Positions 1-8,405 of a DNA stretch of 64,000 nt are shown in pieces; within the stretch, counting starts at the first letter, position 1, and the number at the start of each line of letters is the position of its first letter. The notes under the pieces are model-generated. The model was not told where the DNA came from, did not search any database, and was given only the letters and a program-made list of their open reading frames with translations. The stretch spans positions 1-64,000 of the forward strand of contig JAVYIG010005380.1 in NCBI GenBank assembly GCA_035222895.1, given 5' to 3'. The DNA is from Strongylocentrotus droebachiensis (lineage: Eukaryota > Echinodermata > Echinoidea > Camarodonta > Strongylocentrotidae). The translations under genes and the position numbers were made by a program.

Positions 1-418
1 TACATTTCTTTTTTCGCTAGGGGGAATCGGCCTGAACGTCAACCTTCGTGTCTCTAAATTGTGTATGTGGGCGAGGCGAGCGAGCAAAAATGAAAGCAAC
101 TCAAGATGGTAAAACAAAATACATTAGATAACAATGATACCAAAATATGATATATTGGCAACATGCTGCCTGAATTATATTTAGGCATATAGAAAAGCGA
201 GCGAGTGCCTGGAACCATAGCGTTTCTAAACTTTTAGAACGAGCGGAGCGAACGAGGAAATCTGGTACTTTAATATTTTAAAATAATTTTTGACACAAAA
301 TACACTAAATGAAAAATATTTAGATACCTTGCTGCCAATGATTGTTTCCCGAATATATATTTTAATATTAAAAATCCTCTTCTTTGCCAAATGGTTTTGG
401 GTGGCGCAATCTTTGCGC
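1..418. repeat. degenerate repeat with GCGAGCGAGC motifs
   Basis: AT-rich sequence with three spaced blocks of GAGCG/GCGAG-type words (near 71-86, 194-207 and 239-257), separated by similar AT-rich text that includes two copies of the word TGCTGCC (near 165 and 330). It looks like decayed tandem or transposon-derived DNA. A weaker relative of the GAGCAAAGCGA word occurs near 5296. I see no coding potential. Confidence 0.4.
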
Positions 419-592
419 GGGGGGGGGGGGGGGGGGGTGGAAGGGGTGCCTCCCTCCCACGGTAGGGAGCTTTTTCATTTTTCGACTTGAGAATGTGCAA
501 TATGGGGCATACCTAAGAAGGAAAATGTTGACTTGACGACATGTACTAAATGGGTAAGCGTGTCACGATTCGACCGACCGAGAATGTTTGGC
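380..592 (+). repeat. direct duplication, copy 1 (poly-G bearing unit)
   Basis: A unit that reads GGCGCAATCTTTGCGCG, a poly-G run (419-437), a CCCTCCCACGGTAGGGAGC block, TTTTTCATTTTTCGACT, GGGGCATACCTAAGAAGGAAA and AAGCGTGTCACGATTCGACC. The same order of words recurs at about 1580-1778, so this is one of two direct copies of an interspersed element. Class unknown; no coding frame is supported. Confidence 0.75.
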
Positions 593-886
593 GGGGGGGG
601 GGGGGGGGGGGGGGTAGGGTGTAGGAAGGGGTGCCCCCCTTCCAAGGTAGGGAGCGTTTCGAATATTTCGCAACGACTCAACCAGCCGCTGAATAAGCGT
701 TGGGGGGGGGGGGGGGGGAGGGGGGGGGGGGCGAAGGGGCGGGGTAAGAGGACATTTTTTTTTTTTTTTTTTTTTTGTCCCAAAAATTTCCTAACGACTC
801 AGCCAGTCGCTGAATAAGCGGGGGGAGGCGGGGGGGGGGGGGGGGTCGACCTTTTGTTCAGTTTGGGGGGGGGGGGGGGGGTAAGG
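593..886 (+). repeat. poly-G tracts with a repeated ~28-bp unit
   Basis: Long G runs at 593-614, 702-718, 720-731, 830-845 and 865-881 with a T run at about 757-776. Two near-identical copies of AACGACTCA(A/G)CCAG(C/T)CGC followed by TGAATAAGCG lie at about 672-699 and 793-820, each directly followed by a G run. The repeat-plus-G-run arrangement suggests local expansion. Confidence 0.7.
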
Positions 887-907
887 TCCCGTTTTTTGTT
901 CATCCAT

Positions 908-909
908 TA

Positions 910-944
<35 letters not shown>
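908..944. repeat. (TA)n microsatellite
   Basis: Uninterrupted alternating A/T dinucleotides, followed by a short T run and an A-rich stretch leading to another G run at about 988-999. Confidence 0.9.
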
Positions 945-955
<11 letters not shown>

Positions 956-1019
956 TCAAAAAAATAAAATAAAAACAAAAACAAAGGAGGGGGGGGGGGT
1001 TTCCTCCAAAATACACATA

Positions 1020-1560
1020 TAAAAAATTCCCCCCTGCGTACGCATCTGATCCTACCTCTACTACAATCCTACCTCTACTACCTCCCCTATCCCCTAGCTC
1101 TACCACCACCTGTCCTCTACCACTATCCTACATCTTCTACCGTCCTACCTATACTTCCTTCCTATCTATACTACCTTCCTATTTCTACTACCACCCCTAC
1201 CTCTAATACCATCAAGCCCCACACCGATCCGCCTCCACCACCATCCGCCTCTACCACCATCCGCCTCTAGCACCACCCCACCTCCACCACCACTCCACCT
1301 CCACCACTACCACAGACCCTTCCTCTAGTATGATATTGCCTCTAGTATGGCCTCTACAACCATATGGCCTCTACAACCATTCGGCCTCTAGAACCATGTG
1401 TCCGCTAGAACCATAATGGCCGCTAGAACCATAATTATGGCCGCTAGAACCACTTATTGCCGCTAGAACCATATTGCCATACTGTCTGCTATACGAATTT
1501 CATGCGCTACCACCACCACCCCTGCCCCTACTACCACCCTGCACCTATTACCACCTTGCC
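1020..1560. repeat. imperfect minisatellite rich in CCTCTACYACC
   Basis: About 500 bp of loosely repeated CTACC/CCTCTACTACC/CCACCACC words. From about 1330 it changes into a clearer unit of roughly 20 bp built on GGCC(T/G)CTA(C/G)AACCAT. The unit drifts along the array, as expected for an old expanded minisatellite. Open frames here are repeat artefacts. Confidence 0.75.
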
Positions 1561-1579
1561 CACTGGCGTAATGAGCGAA

Positions 1580-1778
1580 AGTATTTAGGGGCGCAATATT
1601 TGCGAGGGTGGGTGTGGAAGGGGGGGGGGGAGGGGTGTCCCCCTCCCACGGTAAGAAAGCTTTTTCATTTTTCGACTAGAAATGTGCAATCTGGGGCATA
1701 CCTAAGAAGGAAATTTGGACTTGACGACTTACTAAAATAATGGGTAAGCGTGTCACGATTCGACCGACCGAGAATTTT
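1580..1778 (+). repeat. direct duplication, copy 2
   Basis: Second copy of the unit at 380-592: GGCGCAATATTTGCGAGG, a G run (about 1620-1630), CCCTCCCACGGTAAG, TTTTTCATTTTTCGACT, GGGGCATACCTAAGAAGGAAA and AAGCGTGTCACGATTCGACC. It differs from copy 1 by scattered substitutions and a different G-run length. After the shared end the flanks diverge. Confidence 0.75.
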
Positions 1779-2443
1779 GTTTTCTTCATGAACTCGGACC
1801 CCAAAATAACCTTCGCAAAATGTCAAACACATGCCAACGTTATACCAAATACTACATTGCATTATGAACGAGGTACCCAGACGTAGAAACAAGGGAACGA
1901 AACGAACGAACATGGAGAGGATGTGATGCCATGGGTGTCATTCCCACGAGATCTTTTGAAAGTTGGCATCTCTGTAAACGGCACCATGTGGCCCTACAAA
2001 CTACTTTTTAGTAATTACGTATTTTCAGTTATCTGGTATTATGTTGTTTTTATATATGATGAGGCTTTTCATCCACCCACAAAAATACGTTATCACGGTT
2101 ATCACTGCATAAAACGAAATCAGTTTAATGGCTTACAACTTTCTACTTTACATTGAGTTAATACCAATCAATTTATTGTATCGATCAAAGTGTAACATAC
2201 AAGAAATCATTATACAAACCAGCACATCCTTCAATCTGTTCTCAACATAATTATTTCTGTTAAATTTAGAGTCTCCCCGATCGCACCAAAGAGCCGTCCG
2301 ACAAACACGATGGTGTTCTGCACCATGTTTTAATGGGATGCATTCATAATTTGCCTACAATGTCTGATGTCATAATGAGAATAAGTATCATTGTCCATGA
2401 AAACAGTTACACAATTAATAATAAGTCATGGTTTAATTTCATT
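1779..2443. other. no gene recognised
   Basis: AT-rich unique-looking DNA between repeats. Short open frames exist, but they lack splice context or recognisable domains. I see no RNA gene here. Confidence 0.5.
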
Positions 2444-2658
2444 GGGGGGGGGGGGGGGGGGGGGGGGGTGGAAACTTTGGAACGCTCTCACAGTGTCGCT
2501 GCGCCCCATGACTGATGTTGAAGTTTTTAAGAGAGAGCTGAAAACTCACCTTTTTGATGAATGCTTCAAGTAATTATTATTGAAACGTACATTGTACATT
2601 GTAAAGCGCTTTGAGAGGGCCTTCGGTCCTGACATGCGCTATAAAAGAACGAACTTTG

Positions 2659-2692
<34 letters not shown>
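2444..2692 (+). mobile_element. 5'-truncated LINE 3' end (L2/CR1-type)
   Basis: Directly after a G run (2444-2468) an open frame reads WKLWNALTVSLRPM and then FKRELKTHLFDECFK, with a stop at 2571-2573. The pattern LWN-x-L-x3-L-R followed about 12 residues on by FK-x2-LKTHLF is the usual extreme C-terminus of L2/CR1-type reverse transcriptases. The short 3' UTR contains GTAAAGCGCTTTGAGAGGGC and TGCGCTATAAAAG and ends in (ATT)n at about 2658-2692, as is typical of this group. Everything upstream of the last ~35 codons is missing, so this is a dead 5'-truncated copy. The junction lies exactly at the G run. Confidence 0.75.
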
Positions 2693-2693
<1 letters not shown>

Positions 2694-3550
2694 CATCCAT
2701 GACTTTGACTTGCATCAGGCATTACATCTAAACAGGCCTACTTTCTTCTCTGCCAATCTATCTTGCTATTTGAACATTCCAATCTTCTTGGATTTTTCTT
2801 GATAATGATATGGGTCGATATTCACGGAATCATTTAATTATCCCCAACTTGTTCTATTTTCCAAATTATTCCTAAACCAGACATTTTACTACATGTATAG
2901 GCCTACAAACCTGCACATTATTGATTTATGCCAACCTTCTCCCTCATTAAACTGTGTGGGCCTAATAATTATGTTCATTGGATGCATGCTTTCTAACGAA
3001 CATTATCTTGAATGACCCAATACAAATAAAAATAGTATATTATATACATACATACATACAAATCAACATACGAATACAAGTAATGGAAATCAATATGTCC
3101 ATATTTATTATATAATTATGCTTATTTTAAAACGTTATTAAGGTGTATTTGAGATTACCCTCACTCTCTTCTTTCTGCATGGTCGCTTGTCAGATTTTGG
3201 AGACCATCATAACCTTTATAATAATATGATACACCCCCGTTTTCTTTTGTTTTAAGAGATAATTATGTGCCCCATAATAAACACTTTCATGCACCGCCCC
3301 TGGGATTGTGACCGAAATGTTGTTGGAAACAGTTGTTTCGTATGTAGGGGCCTACTCTTTTGTGACATTAATGGTGGATGGAGACCTACACTCACCTTCA
3401 TCAGCAACCAGCAAAGAGGGATATTTCTTATATTCTATTATGCAGCGGCCTATAACGCAAATGGTGTGTTTTCAAAGAGAGAATAATTTAGCATGGTTAG
3501 TCTTGAATGTGTGCATGATCTTTAAGACTGAAAAAATACAACAACCACAG
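2693..3550. other. no gene recognised
   Basis: AT-rich sequence with a short (CATA)n stretch near 3045-3062. The longest open frame in this stretch has no recognisable motif and no convincing splice sites. Confidence 0.5.
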
Positions 3551-3556
3551 GAACAG

Positions 3557-3600
3557 CCAAAACAAACAAACAAACAAACAAACACACACACACACAAACA
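3557..3600. repeat. (CAAA)n/(CA)n microsatellite
   Basis: CAAA units pass directly into CACACA. Confidence 0.85.
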
Positions 3601-3850
3601 ACGTACACATAAAAGGTTGTTGATTCTCTCGGCTTTTCAACTTTCAATATAAATAGTCCTATTATAAATCTCGCGTATGGCTTACCATTAATTTTAACGA
3701 CGGGATTCACTATGTTATCGTTTCAAAATTTCATTTCATGAAGACATAATATTGTTCCGTAGTAGATAAATAGCTTAGTAATTTTACAAAGTGTGAGAGA
3801 GATTGGGAGAGACTGGCAGACAGAGAAGGGATAGAGGGGGAAGGAAGAAA

Positions 3851-3877
3851 GGGAGAGAGAGAGAGGGGGGGGGGGGG
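3851..3877. repeat. (GA)n plus poly-G
   Basis: GAGAGAGA followed immediately by a run of G on the + strand, part of the purine-on-plus pattern seen through the window. Confidence 0.85.
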
Positions 3878-4257
3878 CATTATGATGGAGATACAAAGAT
3901 ACAGAGATACGACATTAACTAATTTTGTAGCCTATATTCTTTCTCTTTTGCCTTGCACCACATTTCAACGTCAAATATTTTAATCTTTAGTGATCAGATT
4001 GTGATGAGAGTGTTTTGATTGTCCATTAAACGCTGATTGATTAATTAACTGAGCGAATCAATTCGTTTATTGAAGAAAGCTCCCAAGCGGATAATCACCC
4101 TGCATGCACAATCGATCAAGCTCTTCCAGAACAAGACAGCGGACAATCGCTACGGTATTTCCACGTTGCCAATTTGCACATCACATTTATTTGAAAGTGA
4201 TTTTGAAGTTGCTCAAAAAAACTACCAAGACAGCCAAACACTTCTCAGAGCCACCAG

Positions 4258-4268
4258 ACTTCTTCTTC

Positions 4269-4297
<29 letters not shown>
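4258..4297. repeat. (CTT)n followed by poly-T
   Basis: CTTCTTCTTCTTCTT followed by about 20 T residues. Confidence 0.85.
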
Positions 4298-4299
<2 letters not shown>

Positions 4300-4480
4300 T
4301 GATCAGGCCTACATTAATTTTCTGATATACTAAATTTGAAAAGAATGAAAATACATGTGGAAAAAGGGGAAGCAGGATTACTTTTGGTGCGACCATGCCT
4401 TTATTAATCTATACCCTGTATAGGTATACTTTAATTTTTATTAGTCTATCATTGCCACGTTATTTCTGAAAATCGACTTT

Positions 4481-4623
4481 CAGTGGCAGATCAAGGTTTC
4501 TCTTGCAGGGGTTGGGAAGGGGATGAAAATGTCTTTAAAAGTCCCTGAACCCCCCCTTAAAAGAAATAAAAAATAAAAATAAAGATAGAAAAATAATACT
4601 TGGGCTCCAGGGACCCGCCACTG
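4481..4623. mobile_element. degraded hAT-like MITE remnant
   Basis: The left end starts CAGTGGCAGATCAAGG and the right end, reverse-complemented, reads CAGTGGCGGGTCCCTGG. CAGTGGCGGATCCAGG-type ends are common in non-autonomous hAT transposons of many animals. The 143-bp interior is A-rich with a C run and has no coding capacity. The adjacent 8-bp flanks do not match, so either the target duplication has decayed or the ends are slightly misplaced. Confidence 0.45.
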
Positions 4624-4741
4624 ACCATTCTGACCTCACTCAAATAATAGTTGTTCACAATTTTTCAGGACTTTTTAATCGAAATACTGAGCATTTCAAA
4701 TAAAAATCAGATGCATTCAAATAATGTTACGACACTGTCAA

Positions 4742-4756
4742 GGGGGGGGGGGGGGG
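4742..4756 (+). repeat. poly-G tract
   Basis: Uninterrupted G run on the + strand. Confidence 0.95.
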
Positions 4757-5585
4757 TAATGGAACATTTGTCAATTAAAGAAGATATTTTTAGCCCAATT
4801 GATGCATTTTCATGAAAGCACGGCCGCAAAGACTTTCGAGATATCAACTCAAGGGTAATGTCAATACCCCCTATTCTAATTTCCATATAAATCGTCAGAT
4901 TACGTAATAACTAATTATAATGTTCGCACGTATCATTAGATGTTGTATTGACCTTTAGGTGCCAAAACATGGGTTGGTCGGTCGGAAATCTTTTTTTTTC
5001 TTTTTTACTTTTTTACTGTTTTTTTTTAACTCTCTCTTTGGGCTAATATTTCTCAGTTTTGAATGCATTAATACATTGTTTTTATAAAAAACGGTTAAAA
5101 AAAACGGTTTTAAAAAGCCGACCGTAGATTTCAAGATTGTTGGGTCGGTCGCAAAGGGCAATACAACATCTTTTTTGTTTAGGCCTTAGGTGATCGACAA
5201 GTCACTCACAAGGCTATTAGAATTGGCTTCGATTAATTAGTTAATTAATTCATTCAATGTTATATGTCATGTTTAAAATAATCGTTTGTTGAGTGAGCAA
5301 AGCGATTGAGTGTATGCGAGAGTTCTAACATGCCGATAGTCTCTGGGATTGAGCCATGGCAAAACATCACGTTTTAAGTTTTCAGGATTTTTGTGGGAGT
5401 GTAGGGCATACATTTTGAAAGGGGGCACGTCGAGAGATATTTGCAAGTTTACTCCTCAACGATTTGTTATTTTACATTAAGTTATTGCCATATTTGGATC
5501 CCGACGGTAAACAAAATATGTGTCGTTTTAAAGATACTTGGAGGTCTATTCAGAACATTGGGGGAGAAGTGACCAGTTGTGTCCA
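4757..5585. other. no gene; GGTCGGTCGG-type repeat debris
   Basis: Contains GGGTTGGTCGGTCGG near 4970 and GTTGGGTCGGTCGC near 5140 on either side of T-rich and A-rich text. This suggests a small decayed repeat, but the ends cannot be defined. Confidence 0.35.
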
Positions 5586-5610
5586 CCCCCCCCCCCCCCC
5601 CCCCCCCCCC
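5586..5610 (-). repeat. poly-C tract (poly-G on - strand)
   Basis: The only long C run on the + strand in the window, against about 22 long G runs. Confidence 0.95.
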
Positions 5611-5908
5611 ACCCCTAAAACATGCCCTACGTGTTCGATGGTTACCTCAATATTGTCAGCATGCTATTTACAAAAGAAAATACAAATATAACAATTGCCA
5701 GGCAGGGGAAGGGAGATACATTTTATTTGACGACCGGGAAGGAGGCAGATAACAAGATTTTTTTTTAGCGTAATCGTTGTAGATGAACCACTCCTCAAAT
5801 TGCTTCCAACTGATTGAAGCTAGCTCGTTTCTATATCTGCGAAATAAATCTTAGCTTGCTACACGTACGTCGCCTGTGCGCGCTTGGTGGGCGGTGCCAT
5901 GCTTGCTA

Positions 5909-5916
5909 TGACGTCA
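5909..5916. promoter_or_regulatory. CRE (TGACGTCA), left arm copy
   Basis: Perfect CREB/ATF palindrome, mirrored by the copy at 7579-7586. It lies beside GGGCGGTG, a GC/CACC-box-like word. It is duplicated because it sits inside the inverted repeat. Confidence 0.45.
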
Positions 5917-7023
5917 CTCGTAAATAATTAAAAAGCAAAGCCGAACATAACATTATGCTAATATAATTACCTCACTCTTTACCCCCCAACCAATCAAATA
6001 CAAGTTAAAATATGGAAAGTAAACTTCCCCTAACCCCAAATGAATATTCATATTGCCAATTTGATACATAGTTTTCAAATAATCATTGAAGATAACTTGA
6101 CGTATATTCAAATTTTAATGGACCATAATTTTGGCAAAAATCACGGAAATTGACATTTTGTTGTAAGGTTGTGGCAAATTTATTATAAACTCTAGTCGTA
6201 AATCCTAGTCGGTCACATTCATATTGATCCTGAAAGGCCTAGTTAGATCTACAGTTGACCGAGAGCATCTTATTATAGCTATTATAGACTCTAGAAGATA
6301 GTCTCTAGATTTTGTTGTTTTTTCTTTAATTTATTAAACTTTGCTTGGTGATTATAATGTCAACTGGGCACAAAATCAAAAGTTGTATTTGATTTAACAT
6401 AGGTCTAGACCCCTGCAAGTTATCGAATTTGTTTCTGCGGCATGACAAAAAAATAATGCCTAGAATCTAGCTAGATCTAAACCTAGTCTAGTTATAGATC
6501 TCGTCTCTAGTCTCTCGAGTGGAGCTAGAGTCTTGACTCTAGTGGAAAATATAAATTAAATAAAGCCATGTTTATCAATTTATTGCGCAGACTCCTCGAA
6601 AAAAAAAATTCTTGCGAGATCATGAGAAATTTGGCAATTTTTTTCGAGGAGTTTGCGCAAAATTGATAAACATGGCTTTATTTAATTTATATTTTCCACT
6701 AGAGTCAAGACTCTAGCTACACTCGAGAGACTAGAGACGAGATCTATAACTAGGTTAAGATCTAGAGTCTAGGCATTATTATTTTGTCATGCAGAAACAA
6801 ATTCAACAACTTGCAGGGGTCTTGTTAAATCAAATACAACTTTTGATTTTGTGCCCAGTTGACATAGAAATCACCAAGCAAAGTTTAATAAATTAAAGAA
6901 AAAACAACAAAATCTAGAGACTATCTTCTAGAGTCTATAATAGCTATAATGAGATGCTCTCGGTCAACTGTAGATCTAACTAGGCCTTTCAGGATCAATA
7001 TGAATGTGACCGACTAGGATTTA

Positions 7024-7302
7024 CTTACCGCTGCTGTATACACAATGGCATGCTAGCTATCAAAAGCACGCAAATCACGCATCCTTGATACGATGCGGGA
7101 CAAAATATCCACCCCGACGCGCACGGCCTTGAAATGCGCTTAGCTCCGATGAATTAAAAAATACCTCAAAGTCTCTCGTGTTCAAACTAAGGCCATAATG
7201 CCAAAAAAACTGGAACGAAAATAAGGTCAATGGACTATTTCAGGAAACATCCTCATTCATATGCTTTAAAAAATATTAAGACACACAAAAATTGAGATGA
7301 AG
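7024..7302 (-). other. CpG-rich extra segment in the right arm; possible - strand 5' exon
   Basis: Present only in the right arm of the inverted repeat, and clearly richer in CpG than its surroundings (CCCGACGCGCACGG, ATACGATGCGGG). On the - strand it ends with CAGCAGCG|GTAAGT (donor GT at 7028-7027). An ATG at 7051 would give MPLCIQQR before the donor. This could be the first exon of a divergent transcript, an inserted sequence, or the ancestral state lost from the left arm. The coding claim is weak. Confidence 0.3.
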
Positions 7303-7578
7303 AGTTTATAATAAATTTGCCACAACCTTACAACAAAATGTCAATTTCCGTGATTTTTGCCAAAATTATGGTCCATTAAAATTTGAATATACGTCAAGTT
7401 ATCTTCAATGATTATTTGAAAACTATGTATCAAATTGGCAATATGAATATTCATTTGGGGGTAGGGGGAAGTTTCCTTTCCATATTTTAACTTGTATTTG
7501 ATTGGTTGGGGGGTAAAGAGGGAGGTAATTATATTAGCATAATGTTATGTTCGGCTTTGCTTTTAAATTATTTACGAG

Positions 7579-7606
7579 TGACGTCATAGCAAGCATGGCA
7601 CCGCCC
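7579..7606 (+). promoter_or_regulatory. candidate proximal promoter: CRE plus CACCGCCC box
   Basis: A perfect TGACGTCA at 7579-7586 and a KLF/Sp-like CACCGCCC at 7599-7606 lie about 180-205 bp upstream of the candidate start codon at 7784. CRE sites at this distance are typical of proximal promoters. No clear TATA box is seen. Both sites lie in the right arm of the inverted repeat, so a mirrored set exists near 5890-5916. Confidence 0.4.
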
Positions 7607-7783
7607 ACTAAGCGCACATACGCGAGTGTATGAGAAACGTACGTGGCTAGCTAATATCAACGCTCAGCGTTTATGCACAATACATCAGCGCTTGCGACCG
7701 TGTGAGTTTCCAAGTGTCGTGGATCCGGATGAGGGGTTTAAGAAGATACTTTAATGCGATACCTAATCTCGATTTCCTTCAAG

Positions 7784-7856
7784 ATGGCTGTGATGGCATC
7801 AAGGGTTACTCTTCTTTGGATCATGGTGTTTATGGTCATCAATTTAGCTAATTTCG
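7784..7856 (+). CDS. candidate first coding exon encoding a signal peptide
   Basis: ATG at 7784 lies in CAAGATGG, a favourable Kozak context (A at -3, G at +4). It opens 24 codons, MAVMASRVTLLWIMVFMVIN followed by LANF, and one further base before GTAAGTTT, a consensus splice donor at 7857. The peptide has a basic residue (R7) then a run of hydrophobic residues, the layout of an ER signal peptide or signal anchor. A phase-1 intron just after a signal peptide is common in genes built from phase 1-1 extracellular modules (EGF, Ig, FN3, sushi). I could not find the next exon with confidence, so the product is unknown. The candidate 5' UTR lies between the promoter words at 7579-7606 and this ATG. 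A chance open stretch is possible but is made less likely by the combination of signals. Confidence 0.55.
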
Positions 7857-8369
7857 GTAAGTTTATAGCTCTCATTTCTAACTCATTTGCACCGTGATTG
7901 ACCGTAAGCAGGAACGTCTTGCCAACGGGACGCTGTGCGAGGGTTGTCGGGTGGATGTCCGAATGTATGGCTTCGCATCTCGGCTGGTGAGATGACAAGA
8001 AGCTGTGTGTGTGTGTGAAAACTGGAAGAGAAATGGCTGCTTAACAACGAATTTTTTCGAGGTCTTTCCTCAACTATAGAGTTTTGCTGTGTTTTTGTTT
8101 TCACTGTTTGTGTCAATGTGTGCATGGTGACTTTGGGCATTTTAAAGATTTCTCTGTGGAGACTAGAGCCAGAATGGCCCTTGGCCTGGTTCTTCTTGCC
8201 ATTTCAATTTACATTTCAATTTACATAGCATTGGCCATTGCTGCTGAAGATAAACTGGATGACACCCGCGTGGTTGATTCATGATTGTTATGTCTGATTT
8301 GAAATATTAAAACTTAATAGAGTCTACGTCTAGCTAGAAGGATTCATGTAGTCATAGATTCTATAATGT
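7857..8369 (+). other. start of candidate first intron
   Basis: Begins with GTAAGT. It holds a short (GT)n near 8005-8018 and otherwise AT-rich text. No acceptor followed by a convincing exon was recognised here. Confidence 0.4.
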
Positions 8370-8370
8370 A

Positions 8371-8405
8371 ATTTTTTTTTTTTTTTTTTTGGGGGGGGGG
8401 GGGGG
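8371..8405 (+). repeat. poly-T followed by poly-G
   Basis: About 20 T residues join directly to about 15 G residues. Confidence 0.95.

Larger units (their letters stand above)
5851..7653. repeat. large inverted repeat (fold-back structure)
   Basis: The left arm, about 5851-6611, is matched in reverse complement by about 6634-7653, with a loop of roughly 20-25 bp. The arms agree over several hundred bases: the ends (TTAGCT, ACGTACGT, GGGCGGTGCCATGC, TGACGTCA), the middle (ACTATGTATCAAATTGGC) and the loop-proximal part (ATAAACATGGCTTTATTT). The right arm carries about 279 extra bp (7024-7302) where the left arm has only 7. The loop-proximal part of each arm is very rich in CTAG words. No target duplication is visible outside the ends. 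Either a fold-back/MITE-like element or a local inverted duplication of promoter-proximal DNA is possible. Confidence 0.85.

Noticed and set aside
1130..1560. CRISPR-like regular repeats
   Set aside because: The units are adjacent and drifting, with no unique spacers; it is a minisatellite in animal DNA.
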